Notes under the pieces: generated by a model | Database searches by the model: none | The model's input: the letters and a program-made list of their open reading frames with translations, nothing else | What the model was told of the DNA's origin: nothing | Translations under genes and position numbers: made by a program | Shown: positions 51,203-59,479 of the stretch, piece after piece | How positions within the stretch are numbered: the stretch's first letter is position 1 | Layout of the letters: each line of letters begins with the position of its first letter | Source of the DNA: Bacillota bacterium | Lineage (GTDB): Bacteria; Bacillota; Clostridia; Lachnospirales; Lachnospiraceae | DNA: 64,000 nucleotides | Reading direction: 5' to 3' | Assembly (NCBI GenBank): GCA_023458035.1 | Contig: JAEXAX010000017.1 | Location: 62,001 to 126,000 of the forward strand

Positions 51203-51261
51203 ACATATATACTACGTCCTATCTTCAGGCAGTGCCTGAGAATAGGAGATAGTATATATGT
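51203..51261. repeat. Near-perfect 59-bp inverted repeat between oppA and oppB
   Basis: Arms 51203-51231 and 51233-51261 (29 bases each) are separated by one base. They match at 25 of 29 positions; the outer 12 bp (ACATATATACTA/TAGTATATATGT) and inner CAGGCA/TGCCTG are perfect. It can form a long hairpin in RNA or a cruciform in DNA. It sits 45 bases before oppB. Confidence 0.85.
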
Positions 51262-51306
51262 TTATATGAATGTGGAAAGGAGTATGTTGCAAAACAGAAG
51301 GAGACT

Positions 51307-52287
51307 ATGGGAAAATTTCTAGTAAAAAGATTTTTGAATTTGATTCCGGTTTTGATCATCCTGTCGATTTTATTTTTCAGCCTGATGAAAGCCATGCCGG
51401 GTGATCCGGTCCGCCTAATGATGCCGAATGATCCGAAGATTGTACAGGACAAGAAGACTTACGATAGGATTTACAGACAGACAGCGGAGCGTTACGGCTT
51501 TGATAAGTCGCTGCCGGAGCAGTATCTGAACTGGGTAAAGCGGACCGTAACAGGAGATCTCGGTTATTCGACACAGTACAAGAAGCCGGTAAAGGACGTT
51601 ATCGGTACACCGCTGAAAAATACTCTTTTTCTGAACCTCGGCTCTACGATCATCGGATTTTTTATATCCCTCTTGATCGGTATTCGTTCAGCGGTGAAAA
51701 AAGGCAGCTTTTATGACCGCTTCTGGCAGGTCATGTCCCTGGTGGGTATCTCGCTTCCGACTTTCTTCGTCGGTATGATGCTCATCTTCATCTTTGCGCT
51801 GAAATTGAAATGGCTGCCGGCCGGCGGTATGCCGGTAAAGAGCTCTGGTGATGCCGGTTATCTGTTGGAATGGCTGCGTATTTTGATTATGCCGACCATT
51901 ACCCTGACAGTCGGCCAGGTGGCTTCCACCTCCCGTTATGTAAGAAATGCCATGCTGGATTCGCTGAGTCAGGACTACATCCGAACCGCCCGCAGTAAAG
52001 GTCTGAAGGAGAAGGTTGTGATCTACCGTCATGCCTTCAGAAATGCCCTGATTCCGGTCGTGACCGTAGTGGCCTGGTCATTGGTCGGCATGTTCAGCGG
52101 CGCGGCCATTACTGAAACCGTATTTGCATACAACGGTATCGGTAAAGTTTTGATCTCTGCTGTTTTGGCGGTGGATTATAATGTGGCGTTGGCAATGAAT
52201 ACTCTGTTTGCGCTGCTGACGGTTGTCGGTAACCTGTTGATGGATGTCGGCTATGCGCTGGTGGATCCGAGAGTCAGACTGAACTAG
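51307..52287 (+). CDS. oppB: Oligopeptide ABC transporter permease OppB
   Basis: A 326-residue permease of standard length with six helices. It opens GKFLVKRFLNLIPVLIILSILFFSLM, and the EAA loop RTARSKGLKEKVVIYRHAFRNALIPVVT lies near 225-252. The end VGYALVDPRVRLN is typical. With OppC it forms the membrane channel. Unlike OppA, OppC and OppF it has no extra domain. ATG 51307 has AGAAGGAG upstream. Confidence 0.96.
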   Translation: MGKFLVKRFLNLIPVLIILSILFFSLMKAMPGDPVRLMMPNDPKIVQDKKTYDRIYRQTAERYGFDKSLPEQYLNWVKRTVTGDLGYSTQYKKPVKDVIGTPLKNTLFLNLGSTIIGFFISLLIGIRSAVKKGSFYDRFWQVMSLVGISLPTFFVGMMLIFIFALKLKWLPAGGMPVKSSGDAGYLLEWLRILIMPTITLTVGQVASTSRYVRNAMLDSLSQDYIRTARSKGLKEKVVIYRHAFRNALIPVVTVVAWSLVGMFSGAAITETVFAYNGIGKVLISAVLAVDYNVALAMNTLFALLTVVGNLLMDVGYALVDPRVRLN

Positions 52288-52298
52288 GAGGGAAAACG

Positions 52299-54212
52299 AT
52301 GAGTGAACAGAATAATAAGCAGCGTTCCTTCGGTCAGTATCTGGCAGGATTCGGACGCAGAGTCATCGGTTTATTTACCTTTGGCAAAAAGAAGGGTGAA
52401 GAGGATGTGTTAAAGGAAGGAGATATCATCTCTCCGGCCAAGGCGATCCGTCAGAATTTCTTTCGTAACCGCATTGGAATCATCGGCCTGATCGGCTTTG
52501 TCAGCCTGCTGGCCTTTGTATTTATCGGTTCGATGGTGACGAAATTTGACCCGTATTATGAACAGGGCGTATTAAAGAATATCGGACCGGGGCACGGTTA
52601 TCTGAAGGTGCCGGCCGAGCTTTCTAAGGAGGGCGTCGCTCAGATTGATTCCGGTACGACATTTTCGGTCGGCTTAAGCAAAACCGGTAAGGTATATCTT
52701 TGGGGTAAAGATGCCAACGATGAAACCTACACCGAGATTCCGGAAGATATTGCAAAGGCGATCAAAAAGGATCCGGTGGTTCAGGTAGCTGCCGGTGACC
52801 GCCATGTCCTGATCCTGACGGAAAACGGTGAATTGTACTCCTGGGGTAACAACTCCTTTAATCAGACCGTTTTGCCTCCGGACAAGAAGGTCAAAATCAG
52901 AACCGAAAAGCCGGCCAAAATCGGCGGTGGAGATCAGTTCTCCGTAGTACTGACCAAAACCGGTTCTTTGTATATCTGGGGATCGACCCTGTCCAATAAA
53001 CTGGACAAGGTTCCGACTGTATTAAAGAATAATGTGAAGGATTTTGCCATCAGCAGTACCAATGTATTGGCACTGACCAAGGATGGAAAGGTTCTGCTGC
53101 TCGGATCGAAGGGCGGTCCGATTGATACCGGTCTGCCGTCTGCTTTACAGGCTCCGAAGACCAAGGAAGCGGATCCGAACAATGATCCGACCAAGATCGA
53201 ATCGCTGGCCATGACCACTGACACGGCACTGGCGCTGGATTCCGAAGGGCAGCTGCACATCTGGGGCAGTAATAACAAAAATGGCTTGAATATGCCGGAA
53301 GAATTAAAGAGCGGACAGGTGAAGATCAAATCCATCGTTGCCGGCCGTAATCATTATGTGGCTGTGGCTGAGAATGGCAAGCTTTATGCCTGGGGGAGCA
53401 ACTTCTATGGCGAATCGGATGTACCGGATGGCGAATATACCGAGGTTTTCAGCGGATTCTTCCAGAACTATGCCTTAACAGCCGAGGGCTCTGTAAAAAG
53501 CTGGGGCTTGAACGGCTTTGTTATGGGAACCGATGAGCTTGGTCGTGATATGCTGACCCGTTTGATCCATGGCGGTAAAATTACCATGCAGATCTCGGCA
53601 GTTGCTCTGATTTTGCAAATCGTGATCGGTGTTATGGTCGGAATGATTGCCGGTTATTACGGCGGCCGTGTGGATAACCTGCTGATGCGTTTGTCCGAGA
53701 TCGTGTCTTCCTTCCCGTTTTATCCGCTGGTTATTACCCTGTCGGCAGCTCTGCCGACCGATACATCTCAGAATATCCGGTTGTTTATCATCATGATGAT
53801 CCTCGGTATCCTGGGCTGGACCGGTATCGCCAGATTGGTACGAGGTCAGATACTGACCGAGCGTGAGCGTGACTATGTATTGGCAGCCAACGCACTGGGA
53901 ATTAAAAAACGAAAGATCATGCTGAACCATATCTTCCCGAATATCATCAGCATCGTAATTGTACAGGCAACTTTGGGCTATGCGTCCAATCTGTTGACCG
54001 AAGCCGGCTTGTCTTTCCTTGGTTTTGGTGTTAAGGTTCCGTATCCGTCATGGGGTAACATGATGAACAATGCACAGAGCACCGAGGTTATGCAGGTGTT
54101 CTGGTGGAGATGGATTCTGCCGGCATTGGCAGTCTTTATCGCAGCATTAACCATTAACTTGATCGGTGACGCATTGCGAGATGCAATGGATCCGAAGGCG
54201 AACGAAAGGTAG
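52299..54212 (+). CDS. oppC: Oligopeptide permease OppC fused with a seven-repeat RCC1-type propeller
   Basis: A 637-residue protein, about twice the usual OppC length. After a cytoplasmic N-terminus and membrane helix 1 (57-79), residues about 105-405 hold seven RCC1-like repeats, each ending in a hydrophobic-x-x-W/L-G motif (136, 183, 228, 269, 323, 366, 403) and each with a G-x2-x3-hydrophobic-x-x-x-G core such as AAGDRHVLILTENG. The OppC core resumes at MGTDELGRDMLTRLIHGG (409) with five more helices and the EAA loop AANALGIKKRKIMLNHIFPN (529-548). Topology places the propeller outside. No stop or frameshift interrupts the frame. ATG 52299 has AGGAGGGAAAACG upstream. Confidence 0.95.
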   Translation: MSEQNNKQRSFGQYLAGFGRRVIGLFTFGKKKGEEDVLKEGDIISPAKAIRQNFFRNRIGIIGLIGFVSLLAFVFIGSMVTKFDPYYEQGVLKNIGPGHGYLKVPAELSKEGVAQIDSGTTFSVGLSKTGKVYLWGKDANDETYTEIPEDIAKAIKKDPVVQVAAGDRHVLILTENGELYSWGNNSFNQTVLPPDKKVKIRTEKPAKIGGGDQFSVVLTKTGSLYIWGSTLSNKLDKVPTVLKNNVKDFAISSTNVLALTKDGKVLLLGSKGGPIDTGLPSALQAPKTKEADPNNDPTKIESLAMTTDTALALDSEGQLHIWGSNNKNGLNMPEELKSGQVKIKSIVAGRNHYVAVAENGKLYAWGSNFYGESDVPDGEYTEVFSGFFQNYALTAEGSVKSWGLNGFVMGTDELGRDMLTRLIHGGKITMQISAVALILQIVIGVMVGMIAGYYGGRVDNLLMRLSEIVSSFPFYPLVITLSAALPTDTSQNIRLFIIMMILGILGWTGIARLVRGQILTERERDYVLAANALGIKKRKIMLNHIFPNIISIVIVQATLGYASNLLTEAGLSFLGFGVKVPYPSWGNMMNNAQSTEVMQVFWWRWILPALAVFIAALTINLIGDALRDAMDPKANER

Positions 54213-54218
54213 GAAGAC

Positions 54219-55226
54219 ATGGCATTATTGGAAATTAAAAATCTGCATACCTACTTTGAAACCCGTCGCGGTCTGATCAAGGCTGTGTATGGCGTCAGCT
54301 TGGAAGTAGAAGACGGCAGAACATTAGGTGTTGTAGGAGAGTCCGGCAGCGGCAAGAGCCAGACTGCCATGAGTATTTTGCAGTTATTTGAAAAAAATCA
54401 GAAGATACACGAGGGAGAGATCATCTTTCAGGGCAAGGATATCACAAAGGCTTCTAAAGCGGAGCTTGAGGATATCAGAGGCAATGAAATCTCGATCATT
54501 TTCCAGGAGCCGATGACATCCCTAAATCCGATTTTTACAGTAGAAAAGCAGCTGTCGGAGGTACTGATCCTGCATCAGCATTTAACGAAGGCCGAGGCGG
54601 CTGCCAGGGCAGTAGAGTTGCTCGGCATGGTTAAGATCCCGAATCCGGCCGTGGTTGTTAAGCAGTATCCGTTCCAGCTGTCCGGCGGTATGAATCAGCG
54701 TGTCATGATCGCCATGGCCTTGGCATGTAAGCCGAAGCTGTTGATCGCCGATGAGCCGACCACTGCCTTGGACGTTACCATTCAGGCGCAGATCCTGCGT
54801 TTGATGAATGAGTTAAAGCAGGACTTCGGAACTTCCATTATGTTTATCACCCACGACCTGGGTGTTATCAATCAGATGGCGGACGATGTGGCTGTTATGT
54901 ATTGCGGTCAGGTCGTAGAGAAGGCGCCGGTTGAGATGATTTTTAAGAGCGGTGGCAGTGAATATTCACATCCTTATACCGAAGGCTTATTGTCTTCTAT
55001 TCCGTCCCTGTCATCGGATAAGAGCAAACGTCTGGATGTGATTCCGGGCTCCGTGCCGCATCCGTTTGACATGCCGAAGGGGTGCCGCTTTGCGCCGCGC
55101 TGTAAATATGCGACCGACAAATGTCGTGCTTCGATGCCTGAATTGGTAAAAGTAAATGAGAAGCAAGAGATCAGATGCTTTTATCCGCAGAAAGGAGTGA
55201 GAAGTCAAGATGAGCAATCAAACTGA
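54219..55226 (+). CDS. oppD: Oligopeptide ABC transporter ATP-binding protein OppD
   Basis: A 335-residue ABC ATPase of normal length. Walker A is GESGSGKSQ (Gln instead of the last Thr, common in OppD), the Q-loop IIFQEPMTSLNPIF, the signature LSGGMNQRVMIAMAL, Walker B LLIADEPTTALDVT and the H-loop ITHDLGV. The C-terminal cysteine motif GCRFAPRCKYATDKC is the Opp-type iron-sulfur/zinc-like region. It pairs with OppF to drive import. ATG 54219 has GGTAGGAAG upstream; its end overlaps oppF by 17 bases. Confidence 0.96.
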   Translation: MALLEIKNLHTYFETRRGLIKAVYGVSLEVEDGRTLGVVGESGSGKSQTAMSILQLFEKNQKIHEGEIIFQGKDITKASKAELEDIRGNEISIIFQEPMTSLNPIFTVEKQLSEVLILHQHLTKAEAAARAVELLGMVKIPNPAVVVKQYPFQLSGGMNQRVMIAMALACKPKLLIADEPTTALDVTIQAQILRLMNELKQDFGTSIMFITHDLGVINQMADDVAVMYCGQVVEKAPVEMIFKSGGSEYSHPYTEGLLSSIPSLSSDKSKRLDVIPGSVPHPFDMPKGCRFAPRCKYATDKCRASMPELVKVNEKQEIRCFYPQKGVRSQDEQSN

Positions 55227-56736
55227 TAAAAAGGTATTGTTGTCGGTGAAGAACCTGAAAAAGTACTTTCCGGTAGCCAAGCGTAAATTGTTCCAAAAAG
55301 AGCAGTACTATGTGCATGCCAATGAGAGTATCACTCTGGATATTTATGAGGGTGAAACACTTGGGCTGGTAGGAGAGTCCGGTTGCGGAAAATCGACATT
55401 TGGACGTACCCTGATCCAGATCTACGAGCAGACAGAAGGGACTACTCTGTATTACGGTGAAACCATGGCAGCCATGGCGCCGGCCTATGTTAAGAAGGTT
55501 ATTAAAAAGATTCCGCAGCTGGTATCCTCCTATCAGGTGGCAGCCAAGGAGCGCGATGCCATGGTGGAAGAACATGCAAAGATGGAAGACGGTCTGGAGA
55601 AGGATTCTCTGGCCGAAAAGATCATGTTCAAAAACCGTGAGATCGAGAATAAATATCTGAATATGGCCCGTATTGCCGGCGGCTTATTATGCAGTGATGA
55701 CCTGCACCGGGTATCCAATGAATTGATGGAGATTTATGAGCTTCAGGTGGTTGTGGCCAAGAACAGCAAGAGAATTCAGCGGCTGGAAACTAAGATGGCA
55801 GACGCTGAGCAGGCAGCCAAGATGGATATTGAGAAAGCTAAGCAGGAGATCAGGGAACTGACCGAGGTCAATACCAAACAGGAAGCTGTCATCAGCGAGA
55901 AGCAGGCAGCGTTGGAAGCTAAGCGAGAAGCATTGAAGGACAGACCGCTGTTTGAAGTATATGAGGAGTGTCGTGATGAGGGCGTTGACCTGTCACAATT
56001 GACTGAGGAAGAGATGCGTGTGCTGCGTAAGGATATGCAATTCATCTTCCAGGATCCGTATTCCTCACTGGATACCAAAATGACGGTCGGACAGATCGTC
56101 GGTGAAGGCGTTCTTGGTCATAAAATCTTTAAGAGCAGCCGCGGTGAAGCTTATAACAGCTATATCCAGGGTGTTATGAAGCAATGTGGCCTGGATCCGT
56201 ACTTTATCCATCGTTATCCGCATCAGTTTTCCGGTGGTCAGAGACAGCGTATCGGTATCGCTCGAGCATTGGCCTTAAAGCCGAAGTTTATCGTCTGCGA
56301 TGAGTCCGTTTCCGCTTTGGATGTGTCGATTCAGTCGCAGGTAATCAACCTGTTGCAGGATTTGAAGGAACAGCATAAGCTGACTTACCTGTTTATCACT
56401 CATGACCTGAGTGTGGTCAAGTATATTTCGGATCGTATCGGCGTTATGTATCTGGGGCATATCGTGGAGTTATCGGAAACGGAAAACATCTTTGACAACC
56501 CGTTGCATCCGTATACCAAGGCTTTGCTGGCAGCGATTCCGCGTACTGACGTGGAGGATCAGGAGTTATCGATCTTGGAAGGCGATATTCCGAGCACCGT
56601 CAATCCGCCGTCCGGCTGTAAGTTCCATACCAGATGTCCGCATGCTACCGAAACCTGTAAAAAGTTTGAACCGGCTCTGCGTGAATATAAAAAGGGGCAT
56701 TTTGTGTCCTGTCACCGGGTAGAAGAACTGGAATAA
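55210..56736 (+). CDS. oppF: Oligopeptide ATPase OppF with a coiled-coil insertion
   Basis: A 508-residue ABC ATPase; OppF is usually about 310-330. Walker A GESGCGKST is at 55-63, then about 180 extra residues (about 85-267) rich in Glu, Lys, Ala and Met form a long charged helical/coiled-coil region. The ATPase resumes with MQFIFQDPYSSLD (Q-loop, 276), signature SGGQRQR (341), Walker B FIVCDES (360-366), H-loop ITHD (396) and the Cys-rich C-terminus (GCKFHTRCPHATETC). All catalytic motifs are intact. ATG 55210 follows AGAAAGGAGTGAG, overlapping oppD. Confidence 0.95.
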   Translation: MSNQTDKKVLLSVKNLKKYFPVAKRKLFQKEQYYVHANESITLDIYEGETLGLVGESGCGKSTFGRTLIQIYEQTEGTTLYYGETMAAMAPAYVKKVIKKIPQLVSSYQVAAKERDAMVEEHAKMEDGLEKDSLAEKIMFKNREIENKYLNMARIAGGLLCSDDLHRVSNELMEIYELQVVVAKNSKRIQRLETKMADAEQAAKMDIEKAKQEIRELTEVNTKQEAVISEKQAALEAKREALKDRPLFEVYEECRDEGVDLSQLTEEEMRVLRKDMQFIFQDPYSSLDTKMTVGQIVGEGVLGHKIFKSSRGEAYNSYIQGVMKQCGLDPYFIHRYPHQFSGGQRQRIGIARALALKPKFIVCDESVSALDVSIQSQVINLLQDLKEQHKLTYLFITHDLSVVKYISDRIGVMYLGHIVELSETENIFDNPLHPYTKALLAAIPRTDVEDQELSILEGDIPSTVNPPSGCKFHTRCPHATETCKKFEPALREYKKGHFVSCHRVEELE

Positions 56737-56745
56737 GGTGGCGCT

Positions 56746-56949
56746 ATGGGTTTATCAGACGGACCTTTGGATCGGATGGCCGGACTATCCGACGAAGAAA
56801 AAGAAAGGAAAATGGAAAATCTGAAGCAGACACGCTTCGAGAAGAAAGACTACCTGGCTATCTTCATCGCCTTGATGACGACGGTGGTACCGGTAGCACT
56901 GGTTATCATGGCTGTGTTTGCACTGATTGCCGGTTTGTGGCTGCTTTAA
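56746..56949 (+). CDS. Small single-pass membrane protein downstream of oppF
   Basis: A 67-residue protein. The first 35 residues are charged and soluble (LSDEEKERKMENLKQTRFEKKDY), then one hydrophobic helix of about 28 residues (36-67) ends the protein. It starts at ATG 56746, nine bases after the oppF stop, with GGTGGCG upstream, and is the last gene before a terminator. It may belong to the transporter operon as an accessory subunit; this is by position only. No family recognised. Confidence 0.7.
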   Translation: MGLSDGPLDRMAGLSDEEKERKMENLKQTRFEKKDYLAIFIALMTTVVPVALVIMAVFALIAGLWLL

Positions 56950-56981
56950 AGCGACCGGCATCTGCGATTTCCGGCTTCTGT

Positions 56982-57039
56982 AAAAAACGGTTCGCTGTGG
57001 CGAGGGAGATATTCCGCTCGTCGCAGCGAACCGTTTTTG
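56982..57039. terminator. Bidirectional terminator between the opp operon and the thermonuclease gene
   Basis: AAAACGGTTCGCTG with CAGCGAACCGTTTT forms a long stem (inner GCGAG/CTCGT region imperfect) with A and T runs at the ends, serving both converging operons. Confidence 0.9.
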
Positions 57040-57047
57040 TTTCGGTT

Positions 57048-57620
57048 TTATTTTTTGAAAATTTCATTATAGGGATATGCCCAGACACCGCGTTTGGCTT
57101 TCTTGGCAGCCTTCTGTAAAGCAAGATATTCCTGATGACGAGCCTTGTTTGGCGGATACATTACCACTTTGGCCATGCCCTCCTCGACAAGTCTTCGGCC
57201 GAGGTCAATGCCGTCGACCCGCACATAAGCCAGCAGACGGCCGTACTGATCCGTCTTTTCCTTATCATATTCCAGGGTGATCTGTTTGCCCTTCGGCAGA
57301 TAGCTTTTGGTGAAGTCCGATGCTGTCTTTCCCATCGGAACATTCATTTGCGGATCCTCGTGGACGGATTCCGGTGTGTCGATCATCAGGATTCTCAGCT
57401 TCTTTTCCTGATCACCAATTTTGACCATCAGAGTATCGCCGTCTATGGTGCGGATCACTGTGGCAGATTCGGAATTTGTCAAGCTTTTTGGCTCTGGGGT
57501 CGGCTTGGAAGGCTGCCGGCCGTTCAGCCAGATTCCGAGGATGATCACGAGTAATGGGAATGCGCCGCCGAGCAGGCGATAGATGAATTTGTGAGAGGTT
57601 GTTTTGTACTTGTTTGACAT
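57048..57620 (-). CDS. Membrane-anchored thermonuclease (SNase family)
   Basis: A 190-residue protein with an N-terminal hydrophobic anchor (about 14-32) and a Staphylococcal-nuclease domain. Conserved points are TVIRTIDGDTLMVKI, LRILMIDTPES (Arg and Glu of the active site) and QYGRLLAYVRV (second Arg). It cuts DNA or RNA at the cell surface, with Ca2+ in the characterised relatives. The ATG at 57620 follows AAAGGAA; longer frames upstream lack such a site. It is downstream of the TraX gene, 44 bases apart, and probably cotranscribed. Confidence 0.92.
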   Translation of the reverse strand: MSNKYKTTSHKFIYRLLGGAFPLLVIILGIWLNGRQPSKPTPEPKSLTNSESATVIRTIDGDTLMVKIGDQEKKLRILMIDTPESVHEDPQMNVPMGKTASDFTKSYLPKGKQITLEYDKEKTDQYGRLLAYVRVDGIDLGRRLVEEGMAKVVMYPPNKARHQEYLALQKAAKKAKRGVWAYPYNEIFKK

Positions 57621-57664
57621 AAGGTTCCTTTCAATTTGTATAAATAACATCGGTTGCAAGTGAT

Positions 57665-58420
57665 TCAGCGGCCGAGCAGATAGCCGGTCAGCGCCCAGAA
57701 AAGCAGCAGATGAAGCGGGTAATATAGATAAAACCCGAGTCCCTGGCGTTTGCCGCGCTCGCCATTGTATCGACTGAGGATCGGAAGTGCGAAGCAGGCG
57801 GTAAATTGATAGAAAAGATAAAAGCAAAGCCACATTCGAGGAAGGAAATTATTTGTCAGCAAATGCGGCGGTTCGGCTGTCATACAGCCGAAGAGCACCA
57901 TCAGTCCCAAGCCGTACAGGCCGTAATCACAGTCGATCAACCGGACGGCCAGTACGGGCGGCAAAGCGCCGATCAGTCTGAGGCCGGCCGGGAGCTTGTT
58001 TAGATGCAGAATCATCAATAATACCAGACCGAAGAACAGAGTGAAAAAAACGTTTTGCCCGCTTGGGTTCCAGAAGCGATCGCTGTTCGCCAAATCAAAA
58101 AAAGGCTCGGAGATCAGGGCGAAGATCAATAACCGTAAGGCATAGGCAGCCGGCCGCCGGCTGTGATAGAAGCCCTGTACCAGTAAAAAGCAAAACACCG
58201 GAAAAGCCAGACGCCCGATCAATCTTGTCAGCAGCATCAGTCCGTATATGGGGCGCCAGGACGGTGCGATGGCTGTCAGATCAAATATGGTGGCGGGTAA
58301 ACTGATATAAGCTGCTGCCGGAATCAATGGTTCCAGGATAAAAGCGCCGATGTGGTCTATTGTCATAGTAATCATGGCCAACCATTTCAACCGGCGACTG
58401 TTGAAGGTAATCTTTTGCAT
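57665..58420 (-). CDS. TraX family membrane protein
   Basis: A 251-residue protein with about seven to eight helices. The family signature is near the N-terminus: LKWLAMITMTIDHIGAFI, with the TMTIDHIG core, and RLIGRLAFPVFCFLLVQGFYHSRR and the end HLLLFWALTGYLL are typical. The F-plasmid TraX acetylates pilin; chromosomal Firmicute homologues have no assigned substrate. The ATG at 58420 has GGGAGGATGT upstream. No conjugation genes are near. Confidence 0.88.
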   Translation of the reverse strand: MQKITFNSRRLKWLAMITMTIDHIGAFILEPLIPAAAYISLPATIFDLTAIAPSWRPIYGLMLLTRLIGRLAFPVFCFLLVQGFYHSRRPAAYALRLLIFALISEPFFDLANSDRFWNPSGQNVFFTLFFGLVLLMILHLNKLPAGLRLIGALPPVLAVRLIDCDYGLYGLGLMVLFGCMTAEPPHLLTNNFLPRMWLCFYLFYQFTACFALPILSRYNGERGKRQGLGFYLYYPLHLLLFWALTGYLLGR

Positions 58421-58502
58421 ACATCCTCCCGAGGCTTCAAATACAGACATTATACCATAATCGCGGGTGATGACGCTAATAACTTTTACCGACGTAGACT
58501 GA

Positions 58503-58531
58503 TTGACAGCGGACATAAGCTCTGTCATACT
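58503..58531 (+). promoter_or_regulatory. Promoter of the YfcE-type gene
   Basis: TTGACA (58503-58508) and CATACT (58526-58531) with a 17-base spacer. Confidence 0.5.
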
Positions 58532-58591
58532 GGGAAAAGCGGAACAGAGTTATTCGGCAAACCGACAGCAAAGTGCCAGAAAGGTAAGGAT

Positions 58592-59146
58592 ATGAAGTGG
58601 ATGATTGCATCGGACCTGCATGGTTCGGCTTTTTATACGGAACAATTAATAGCGGCTTTTCAGCGTGAAGAGGCAGACCGGCTCCTGCTCCTGGGAGATC
58701 TGCTCTATCATGGACCGCGTAATGATCTGCCGCGGGATTATAATCCGAAGCGGGTCGTCGGTATGCTCAATAAAATTTGTGATCGAATCGTGGCTGTGCG
58801 GGGAAATTGTGAGGCCCAGGTAGACCAGGCGGTATTGCAGTTTCCGGTGCTGGCCGATTATTGTTTGCTGAGCGGCCGGCAGCACCTGATCTTTGCTACG
58901 CATGGACATGTCTATAATATGGATTGTTTACCGCCGCTGCAGCCGGGCGATATCCTGCTGCATGGGCATACTCACATTCCGGTGCTGGAAGAAACGGAGG
59001 TGTGCATCTACATGAATCCGGGGTCTGTGTCAATTCCGAAAAACAATAGTCATCACGGCTATATGCTGTGGCAGGAGGCGGACTTTATCTGGAAGGAGCT
59101 GGAAACAGGGGCAGAGATGAAGCGCTATCTGTACGATGGTTTTTAA
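58592..59146 (+). CDS. YfcE-type metallophosphoesterase
   Basis: A 184-residue cytoplasmic calcineurin-like phosphoesterase. Metal motifs are ASDLHGS (7-13), LLGDLLYHG, VRGNCEAQVDQ, THGH and GHTHIP. YfcE relatives cleave phosphodiesters; the natural substrate is unknown. ATG 58592 has AAGGTAAGGAT upstream; an upstream extension of the frame overlaps the TraX gene and is not the start. A terminator follows at 59200. It is divergent from the TraX gene. Confidence 0.9.
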   Translation: MKWMIASDLHGSAFYTEQLIAAFQREEADRLLLLGDLLYHGPRNDLPRDYNPKRVVGMLNKICDRIVAVRGNCEAQVDQAVLQFPVLADYCLLSGRQHLIFATHGHVYNMDCLPPLQPGDILLHGHTHIPVLEETEVCIYMNPGSVSIPKNNSHHGYMLWQEADFIWKELETGAEMKRYLYDGF

Positions 59147-59199
59147 CAGGCAGGATATTCAGGAAAAAATGACTTTTAAGACAAAGTGCTTGAAGTGTG

Positions 59200-59229
59200 A
59201 AGGACAAACGTAACGTTTGTCCTTTTTTT
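59200..59229 (+). terminator. Intrinsic terminator after the YfcE-type gene
   Basis: AAGGACAAACG-TAA-CGTTTGTCCTT, perfect, followed by a T run. The following stretch (59230-59400) is unusually rich in A and T runs without genes. Confidence 0.95.
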
Positions 59230-59408
59230 GCCGGAAGAGAGATTTTTTCGCTTTTTTTTCGGAAAAAAAGAAGAAAAAAACAAAAAAAGTAAGTGGGCTA
59301 ATCAAGATTATGCCGATTACGGATATAAAATATAGACAAAAGTAGATGTCATAAATACTGCATAACCGACAAAAACACGACGAATCAAAACAAAAAGGAC
59401 AAAAGTCC

Positions 59409-59437
59409 TTGTTTATGCAGGCGGACTGTCCTATTAT
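59409..59437 (+). promoter_or_regulatory. Promoter of deoB
   Basis: TTGTTT (59409-59414) and TATTAT (59432-59437) with a 17-base spacer. Confidence 0.55.
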
Positions 59438-59479
59438 GTGGGTAGATAAGCACGAAACAATGGAAGAAAGGAGTATTGC

